A stretch of 6,159 bases of DNA, taken from contig DASVMD010000034.1 in assembly GCA_036384495.1 (NCBI GenBank), forward strand, positions 1 through 6,159. The letters are read 5' to 3'. The position numbers and the translations under genes were made by a program. The stretch comes from JAQGHB01 sp036384495. Its GTDB lineage: Bacteria; Patescibacteriota; Saccharimonadia; Saccharimonadales; UBA4665. This document shows positions 1-4,089 of this stretch, piece by piece; within the stretch, counting starts at the first letter, position 1; each line of letters opens with the position of its first letter. The notes beneath the pieces are model-generated. The model saw only the letters and a list, made by a program, of their open reading frames with translations. It ran no database searches and was not told the origin of the DNA.

Positions 1-623
1 ACCAGCAGTCGATTGACTGGCTCAATAACTCCATTAGCGGGCAATTTTTCTATGTGTTGCTGGCCGAATCGGCGAGTATCGGTGGCATCTATCTGTTTTT
101 AAGGCGATTCAAGGTGTCATTTGCGGCGATTGGCCTCAAAAAACCGCGTTGGAGTGACGTGGGTTGGGGCATTGGGTCGGTGCCGTTTTACATTGCGCTG
201 TATCTGTTGACCGTGGGGGTGGTGAGCAGCCTGGTATCGGGTCTCAATGTCGATCAGTCCCAGGATATTGGTTTTAACGATGTGCATGGAATAGGGCCGC
301 TCATACTCACGTATATTAGCCTCGCGGTGCTGCCGCCGATCACCGAAGAGATTATGGTCCGTGGCTTTCTGTACGGCAGCCTCAAAAAAGCCATGCCCAC
401 AATCTGGGCGGTGCTGGCTACCAGCGCGCTGTTTGCCAGCGCACATTTGCCGGAGGGTGGGGCAGCTGGACCTCTGTATATCGCGGCTCTCGACACCTTT
501 GTCCTCAGCCTCGTCCTCATTTACCTGCGCGAAAAAACCGGCAGTTTGTGGGCCAGTATCATCCTGCACGCCATCAAAAATAGCATCGCTTTTGTAGCTC
601 TGTTTGTCCTGCACTCCCATTAG
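1..623 (+). CDS. CPBP (Abi) family intramembrane metalloprotease, 5' partial
   Basis: Membrane-embedded protease of the CPBP family (relatives of eukaryotic CAAX prenyl protease Rce1); the substrate cannot be told from sequence. All three family motifs are visible. The EExxxR motif is EEIMVR (coded at 345-362), the FxxxH motif is FASAH (432-446) and the third is HAIKN (567-581), preceded by the usual GSLWA. In this family the Glu pair and the His residues activate the catalytic water. Several hydrophobic membrane segments surround the motifs. The frame is open to the left edge (first full codon at 3, encoding QQSIDWLNN...), so the gene begins outside the window. The GTG at 54 lies inside a hydrophobic segment and is unlikely to be the start. 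About 206 residues are present, so only the N-terminus is missing. The stop is 15 nt before proS, suggesting cotranscription. Confidence 0.9.
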   Translation, partial: QQSIDWLNNSISGQFFYVLLAESASIGGIYLFLRRFKVSFAAIGLKKPRWSDVGWGIGSVPFYIALYLLTVGVVSSLVSGLNVDQSQDIGFNDVHGIGPLILTYISLAVLPPITEEIMVRGFLYGSLKKAMPTIWAVLATSALFASAHLPEGGAAGPLYIAALDTFVLSLVLIYLREKTGSLWASIILHAIKNSIAFVALFVLHSH

Positions 624-638
624 AGGTAAAATGACAAG

Positions 639-1895
639 ATGAAATTATCCCAGTATTTTGTAAAAACCAGCAAAAACGTGCCTGCCGACGAGACTTCGCG
701 CAACGCGCAGCTGCTCATCCAGGCCGGTTTTATACACAAAGAGATGGCCGGCGTTTACGCCTATTTGCCACTGGGACTCACGGTGCTCGAAAACATTAAA
801 CAGATCATCCGCGAAGAAATGAACGCCATTGGCGGTCAGGAAATGAGCATGACGGCGCTCCAATCTAAAGATGTTTGGGAGGCCTCCGGCCGCTGGAGTG
901 ACGATGTCATAGACGTCTGGTTCCGCACTGAACTGGCCAACGGCAGCGTGCTGGGCCTGGCGCCCACCCACGAGGAGCCGCTGACCAACATTATGAAACG
1001 CTTCATTAGCAGTTACAAAGACCTGCCAGCCTATCCGTATCAGTTCCAAACCAAGTTCCGCAACGAGCTGCGCTCCAAAAGCGGGCTGATGCGTGGCCGC
1101 GAGTTCCTTATGAAAGACATGTACTCGTTCAGTCTCGACAAAGAAGCGCACGACAAGTTCTACGAAACGGCGGCGCAAGCCTACGCCAAAGTGTTTGAGC
1201 GCCTCGGGCTCGGCGACATCACCTACAAAACCTTCGCTAGCGGCGGCAGTTTTAGCAAGTACAGCCACGAATTCCAAACCATCAGCCCGGTCGGCGAAGA
1301 CACCATCTACGTGCACGAAGGCAAGCGCCTGGCCGTCAATCAGGAAGTGTATACCGATGAAGTGCTCGCCGAGCTCGGCCTCAACAAAGACGAACTCGTC
1401 GAAAAAACGGCGGTGGAAGTCGGCAACATCTTCACGCTGGGCGAAAAATACTCCAAGGCCCTCGATCTAGCCTATACGGCCGAAGACGGCACCAAAAAAA
1501 CCGTCTACATGGGCTCCTATGGCATTGGCCCCAGCCGCCTGATGGGCCTAATCGCCGAGCATTTTGCCGATGATAAAGGTCTGGTGTGGCCCGTGAATGT
1601 TGCGCCAGCTCAGGTGTACTTAGTGCGAATCGGCGATAGTCCCGAGGTCATCAAGCAGGCCGATGAACTCTATGAACACTTGACTTCAAATGGCGTTCAA
1701 GTATTATATGACGACCGAGATATGCGCCCCGGCGAGAAATTTGCCGATGCCGATCTGCTGGGGGTACCATATCGCGTCGTGATTAGCGACAAAACCGTAG
1801 CGGCGAACACATTCGAGTTCAAAGCCCGCACCGCCGAACAAGCCGAACAGCTGAGCCAAGACGAACTGCATAAAAGACTAGGCGTTCAGGCATAA
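639..1895 (+). CDS. proS: prolyl-tRNA synthetase, short form without the editing domain
   Basis: Class II aminoacyl-tRNA synthetase charging tRNA-Pro in the cytoplasm. Visible in order: N-terminal MKLSQYFVKTSKNVPADE; motif 1 near residues 58-75; the substrate loop APTHEEPLT (108-116); motif 2 with FRNELRSKSGLMRGREF (140-156); motif 3 GIGPSR (295-300); and a C-terminal anticodon-binding domain from about 322, with DDRDMRPGEKFADADLLGVPYR at 358-379. Bacterial-type ProRS is usually about 570 residues, with an editing (INS) domain between motifs 2 and 3. Here only about 40 residues separate GED (219-221) from EVGNIFTLGEKYS (260-272), so INS is absent, as in alphaproteobacterial ProRS. Motif 1 reads SMTALQ where E. 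coli has SMPVVQ, so Thr72 replaces the usual Pro. The ATG at 639 has an SD-like AGAGGT at 622-627 that overlaps the upstream stop. An ATG at 631 is out of frame and closes after three codons. Confidence 0.97.
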   Translation: MKLSQYFVKTSKNVPADETSRNAQLLIQAGFIHKEMAGVYAYLPLGLTVLENIKQIIREEMNAIGGQEMSMTALQSKDVWEASGRWSDDVIDVWFRTELANGSVLGLAPTHEEPLTNIMKRFISSYKDLPAYPYQFQTKFRNELRSKSGLMRGREFLMKDMYSFSLDKEAHDKFYETAAQAYAKVFERLGLGDITYKTFASGGSFSKYSHEFQTISPVGEDTIYVHEGKRLAVNQEVYTDEVLAELGLNKDELVEKTAVEVGNIFTLGEKYSKALDLAYTAEDGTKKTVYMGSYGIGPSRLMGLIAEHFADDKGLVWPVNVAPAQVYLVRIGDSPEVIKQADELYEHLTSNGVQVLYDDRDMRPGEKFADADLLGVPYRVVISDKTVAANTFEFKARTAEQAEQLSQDELHKRLGVQA

Positions 1896-1901
1896 GCGTT
1901 C

Positions 1902-1907
1902 TATAAT
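1902..1907 (+). promoter_or_regulatory. candidate -10 box for greA
   Basis: A perfect TATAAT lies 6 nt after the proS stop and about 66 nt before the greA ATG. A start near 1914 would give a leader of about 60 nt. No convincing -35 hexamer is found 15-19 nt upstream (that stretch lies in the proS end) and there is no TGn extension, so the call rests on the -10 alone. The leader holds an 8-bp palindrome, TTGATCAA, at 1941-1948. Confidence 0.45.
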
Positions 1908-1973
1908 GAAAGCCAACTGGGCGACCGATACCAAAAGCTATTGATCAACTGTGACAGATAAGGAGCGACAACC

Positions 1974-2432
1974 ATGAAGAAATTATTTAGACTAACCCAA
2001 GCCGGTGTTGATGAGCTCAAGGCCGAGCTCGAAAATTTGATCAGCAAGCGAAGCGACTTGGCTGACGCCATTCGCTCGGCCCGCGAACTGGGCGATCTGT
2101 CCGAAAACGCCGAATACCAATCCGCTCGCGCCGAGCAAGAACGCCACGAAGCGCGAATCTCTGAAATTCAGAATATTTTAACCAATGTGGAAATCATCAA
2201 GAAGCCAAAAGGCGATAGCAAGGTCCAGCTTGGCTCAACCGTAAAGCTCAAGGGTGATGGTAAGGCTAAGGAGTTCCAGGTCGTTGGCACCGTAGAAGCC
2301 GACCCTTTGAGCGGCAAAATCAGCGACGAATCGCCAATCGGCCAAGCGTTGCTGGGCAAAAAAGAAGGCGAAACCGTCGAAATCAAAACTCCCGACGGCC
2401 TCACCAAGTACAAAATTGTCGATATCAGCTAA
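1974..2432 (+). CDS. greA: transcription elongation factor GreA
   Basis: Binds backtracked RNA polymerase through the secondary channel and stimulates cleavage of the extruded RNA 3' end. Full length at 152 residues (family about 155-160). Residues 1-75 form the antiparallel coiled coil, whose tip carries ARELGDLSENAEYQSARAEQ (36-55). The two acidic tip residues that hold the catalytic Mg2+, Asp41 and Glu44, are both present. Residues 80-152 form the FKBP-like C-terminal domain with the typical ISDESPIGQALLGKKEG signature (116-132). The start is set by a strong AAGGAG at 1960-1965, 8 nt before the ATG. A -10 box in the 78-nt gap after proS suggests at least partly independent transcription. 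No hairpin-plus-T-run terminator follows; the toxin-antitoxin promoter begins 3 nt after the stop. Confidence 0.97.
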   Translation: MKKLFRLTQAGVDELKAELENLISKRSDLADAIRSARELGDLSENAEYQSARAEQERHEARISEIQNILTNVEIIKKPKGDSKVQLGSTVKLKGDGKAKEFQVVGTVEADPLSGKISDESPIGQALLGKKEGETVEIKTPDGLTKYKIVDIS

Positions 2433-2435
2433 CAC

Positions 2436-2471
2436 TTGTAATCATACGTACAATTTGCTATACTGTACGTA
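2436..2471 (+). promoter_or_regulatory. toxin-antitoxin promoter giving a probably leaderless mRNA
   Basis: The -35 is TTGTAA (2436-2441, 4 of 6 to consensus). After a 17-nt spacer comes -10 TATACT (2459-2464, 5 of 6), with an extended -10 TGC at 2456-2458. The usual 6-7 nt step from the -10 puts the transcription start at about 2470-2471, the A of the antitoxin ATG. No Shine-Dalgarno sequence lies upstream of that ATG, which agrees with leaderless translation. The start position is inferred from spacing only. Confidence 0.7.
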
Positions 2472-2474
2472 TGA
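2442..2474 (+). repeat. perfect 11-bp inverted repeat, likely antitoxin operator
   Basis: Arms TCATACGTACA (2442-2452) and TGTACGTATGA (2464-2474) are perfectly complementary around an 11-nt centre that holds most of the -10 box. The left arm abuts the -35 and fills much of the spacer; the right arm spans the last -10 base, the expected +1 and the ATG. Ribbon-helix-helix antitoxins commonly repress their own operons by binding such repeats, so this is the obvious operator. That role is inferred. Confidence 0.7.
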
Positions 2475-2716
2475 AAACCAAACTGACACTCAGTATTGAC
2501 GAAGACCTCGTAAAATTTGCTCACAGCGAAGCTAGGCGCCGTGGCACTTCAGTGTCTGATATTTTTTCCAAGTACCTTTACCAGCGTCAGCTCAAAGCCA
2601 GTAGTTCGCAACGAGTGCCTACTTTTAGTGAAATGCGCGGCTCCTTAGCTGGACTCGACATCGACGATTCTAAAGAGGGGATTCGCGATGCCTACGCCGA
2701 AAAATATCTTAATTGA
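2471..2716 (+). CDS. ribbon-helix-helix antitoxin (DUF6364-like)
   Basis: Antitoxin of a type II toxin-antitoxin pair: it should bind and neutralise the PIN toxin encoded next and repress the operon. The N-terminus, MKTKLTLSIDEDLVKFAHSE, gives the beta strand (residues 2-9) and first helix (11-24). The RHH turn RRRGTSVSD (22-30) leads into the second helix (about 27-38), and residues 49-81 form a tail ending in AEKYLN that would contact the toxin. The layout and the EKY-type end match the DUF6364 family of antitoxins found beside PIN toxins. At 81 aa it is the usual size. The ATG at 2471 has no SD and sits at the predicted transcription start; the N-terminal strand begins right after Met, which supports this start. 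It overlaps the toxin gene by 29 nt. Confidence 0.9.
   Translation: MKTKLTLSIDEDLVKFAHSEARRRGTSVSDIFSKYLYQRQLKASSSQRVPTFSEMRGSLAGLDIDDSKEGIRDAYAEKYLN
2672..2680 (+). promoter_or_regulatory. ribosome binding site for the PIN toxin, inside the antitoxin gene
   Basis: AAAGAGGGG lies in the antitoxin's coding sequence, 7 nt before the toxin ATG at 2688. It fixes the toxin start and gives the toxin its own SD, unlike the antitoxin. Translation of the toxin is probably coupled to that of the antitoxin. Confidence 0.7.
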
Positions 2717-3101
2717 TCTTAATATAATTCTGGATTTGGTACTAAACCGGCCTGGTGGCGCGAGTGCCGAAGACTTGCTTGAGCCGTACGTCGGCTATCC
2801 GGAGCGTCTCTTCATGAGCGCTCATTCTATTACGACATTCGCGTATCTGCTCGGACGAGCCGGCCAATCGCATCATGAAGTCCTGAGTCAGGTAGACTGG
2901 CTGCTTAAGCGGTGCAGTGTAGTCGGCTTGCATGCTAAGCATTTTACGGCAGCACTCGCCAGCCATATGAAAGACTACGAAGATGCGGTTGTCGAGCAGG
3001 CTGCGCTAGCGTGCGGAGCAGAGGCTATCATTACTCGTAACCTGAAAGATTTTACACATAGCCAAGTGCCGGTTTATAGCCCCGAGCAGTATCTAGCGTA
3101 G
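2688..3101 (+). CDS. PIN-domain toxin (PIN_3-like, VapC-type RNase)
   Basis: Probable metal-dependent ribonuclease toxin of 137 aa that cleaves RNA when not held by the antitoxin encoded just upstream. The opening, KNILIDLNIILDLVLNR (5-21), matches the PIN first strand, with catalytic Asp10. The later acidic cluster is KDYEDAVVEQAALACGAEAIITRN (95-118), with Asp96 and Asp99 in the DxEDA pattern of the PIN_3 family, followed by TRNLKDF (116-122) and a C-terminus of the VYSPEQYL type (129-136). The middle acidic position of classical VapC is not evident: residues 44-54 read SAHSITTFAYL. The ATG is placed by its SD and by the 29-nt overlap with the antitoxin gene, an arrangement typical of TA operons. 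The target RNA cannot be read from the sequence. Confidence 0.92.
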   Translation: MPTPKNILIDLNIILDLVLNRPGGASAEDLLEPYVGYPERLFMSAHSITTFAYLLGRAGQSHHEVLSQVDWLLKRCSVVGLHAKHFTAALASHMKDYEDAVVEQAALACGAEAIITRNLKDFTHSQVPVYSPEQYLA

Positions 3102-3107
3102 AGCAGT

Positions 3108-3977
3108 TTAGGCTGCTTGCTCGGCGACTGTCTCCAGAATAAAATGTGCTATTTCCAGCTCCGCGCCGATATGTGATTTTAGTCCTGTAAAACAGGTCTC
3201 AATAAGTTCGGGAAGTTCAGGCTGTAAGCGCTCTAGGCACTGGCGTATGATTCCAACCCCTCTGGTGCCATATTTTGGTGAGCTGAGTCGGATGAGTTTA
3301 GTAGGCGAGAGCTTAATATTGGTTGCTTCCAAAGCTTTAAGGATTGCGTAGGCGGCCAGAGCGGAATCTGACCAGCGAAGCTCACCGTCTTCTTCTTCAC
3401 CGGCCATAACGCGTGCCTCGCCAGGTATGGTTACCAAACTTGTACTTTCTGAGCCGTACGAAGCGCTAATCTCAATGTCTTGTGGTTGTTCGCGCGCGTC
3501 TACCCGATCAAGATCGCGCAAGAACAACAGCTCACCGATACCAGCTTGAATTTCTCGATAAAAGGGCTGTATGCCCGGGACAAAGGTTATGGAGTGGGTG
3601 AGTTCATGTACTAACCAGCTCAGACGCCTAATGACACGGGTGTTTGGCATGAAGTCATCTTCCCAATCCATAACAACTACAGAGTGGGAGTTGACCCCCT
3701 TGGAGTGATGTGGAGATATATATTTCCCCACAAAAATATCTTCATCTATGACATTACGTACCTGGAAGGCCTTACTGAATGGGCTTAAGAAATCTTTATT
3801 ATAAAAGTCGCGGAATTCGTCGGCGCGTTCTTCTGGCACAACAGTAATTCTTTCTATCGGCATTAAGGGTGTTGGGCTGCCGAAACTAAGGGCAAAATTG
3901 CGGGCAATTTGAACATCCTGATCAAATTGTGGGTCGTGGAACTCGTGGATATCTCGCATTTCATGGTATTGAATCAT
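3108..3977 (-). CDS. unrecognised protein with an HExxH metalloprotease-like motif
   Basis: I do not recognise a family. The clearest feature is WLVHELTHSITF, which has the HExxH zinc-protease pattern (His/Glu/His at 143-147 when counted from the GTG at 4034; 124-128 from the ATG at 3977). Candidate third ligands are two glutamates in FYREIQAGIGELLF, 14 and 21 residues after the second His, a layout like gluzincins but without their usual NEG. A helical C-terminal region follows an acidic stretch, AGEEEDGEL. No signal peptide or membrane segment is evident, so it is probably cytoplasmic. Possible starts are GTG 4034, ATG 4004, ATG 3977 and ATG 3959, none with an SD. I chose 3977 because an AT-rich -10-like box and a palindrome lie just upstream; the longest form has 308 aa. 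It is convergent with the toxin, with stops 6 bp apart, and divergent from lysS. The reading frame is good; the enzymatic role is tentative. Confidence 0.75.
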   Translation of the reverse strand: MIQYHEMRDIHEFHDPQFDQDVQIARNFALSFGSPTPLMPIERITVVPEERADEFRDFYNKDFLSPFSKAFQVRNVIDEDIFVGKYISPHHSKGVNSHSVVVMDWEDDFMPNTRVIRRLSWLVHELTHSITFVPGIQPFYREIQAGIGELLFLRDLDRVDAREQPQDIEISASYGSESTSLVTIPGEARVMAGEEEDGELRWSDSALAAYAILKALEATNIKLSPTKLIRLSSPKYGTRGVGIIRQCLERLQPELPELIETCFTGLKSHIGAELEIAHFILETVAEQAA

Positions 3978-3981
3978 TTTT

Positions 3982-3987
3982 ATATTA
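3982..3987 (-). promoter_or_regulatory. weak candidate -10 for the HExxH gene
   Basis: On the minus strand TAATAT (4 of 6 to consensus) ends 4 nt before the ATG at 3977, in an AT-rich run. Transcription would start at or next to that ATG, giving another leaderless message. No proper -35 is found at 16-18 nt; the best match, GTAACA (4013-4008), is 20 nt away. Confidence 0.25.
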
Positions 3988-3992
3988 GTTTG

Positions 3993-4018
3993 GCAATGTA
4001 GCATATGTGTTACATTGC
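3993..4018. repeat. imperfect 11-bp palindrome at the HExxH gene start, possible operator
   Basis: GCAATGTAGCA (3993-4003) and TGTTACATTGC (4008-4018) are inverted copies with one mismatch around a TATG centre. The outer 8 bp of each arm are perfect. The palindrome lies 15 nt upstream of the ATG at 3977 and overlaps the extra N-terminal codons used only if the GTG at 4034 is the start. The dyad shape suggests binding by a dimeric regulator; it differs from the toxin-antitoxin repeat. Confidence 0.45.
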
Positions 4019-4025
4019 GCGTTAG

Positions 4026-4045
4026 GCCATGCACAAAAGTGCGGC
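4026..4045 (+). other. small hairpin in the intergenic region
   Basis: GCAC-AAAA-GTGC (4031-4042) is a perfect 4-bp stem with an AAAA loop. It is extended by GCC (4026-4028) and GGC (4043-4045) if the AT at 4029-4030 is bulged. It sits directly before the larger lysS leader hairpin. It is short enough to be chance, and no T-run follows it on the plus strand. Confidence 0.3.
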
Positions 4046-4083
4046 TCTAGTGGTGCCGAAGGCGTTTCTTCGGTATACTAGAG
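4045..4083 (+). promoter_or_regulatory. long inverted repeat / potential RNA hairpin over the lysS SD
   Basis: The arms pair almost continuously: CTCTAGT (4045-4051) with ACTAGAG (4077-4083), a G-T pair 4052/4076, a bulged G4053, T4054-A4075, G4055-T4074, then CCGAAG (4056-4061) with CTTCGG (4068-4073) around the loop GCGTTT. That is 16 pairs, 14 of them Watson-Crick. In RNA the 3' arm would hold AGAG of the lysS SD (4080-4084) 6 nt before the ATG. This could control lysS translation if transcription starts upstream. The same bases contain a -10-like TATACT, so a DNA-level operator is the alternative. Confidence 0.55.
4074..4079 (+). promoter_or_regulatory. candidate -10 box for lysS
   Basis: TATACT is the same hexamer as the -10 of the toxin-antitoxin promoter and lies 10 nt before the lysS ATG. 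The start would be near 4086, leaving a leader of about 4 nt and leaving out the SD-like AGAGG. The -35 position (4051-4056, TGGTGC) is poor and there is no TGn extension. It competes with the leader-hairpin reading of the same bases. Confidence 0.35.
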
Positions 4084-4089
4084 GCAATT

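Noticed and set aside
54..56. GTG as start of the CPBP gene
   Set aside because: The frame continues without a stop to the window edge and the codon lies within a hydrophobic segment; the gene is simply cut by the window.
117..620. 167-aa open frame on the minus strand
   Set aside because: Antisense to the CPBP protease gene, whose three motifs fix the true frame.
645..1316. 223-aa open frame on the minus strand inside proS
   Set aside because: It lies wholly within proS, which has all class II motifs; the product is low in recognisable features and reflects codon bias of the real gene.
1906..1944. 12-residue leader peptide ORF upstream of greA
   Set aside because: Its ATG overlaps the TATAAT box, so it would not be in an mRNA started there; it has no SD and no run of regulatory codons.
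1941..1948. Palindrome TTGATCAA in the greA leader as an operator
   Set aside because: Eight bases of simple palindrome are expected by chance at this scale, and no second site or matching promoter geometry is present.
3102..3117. Hairpin AGCAG/CTGCT between the convergent stops as a terminator
   Set aside because: The stem is only 5 bp with no T-run on either strand.
3990..4016. Plus-strand promoter TTGGCA ... TACATT upstream of the lysS hairpin
   Set aside because: The spacing is 15 nt and the -10 matches only 4 of 6, with both boxes inside or beside the palindrome; too weak to list, though it would support the RNA hairpin model.
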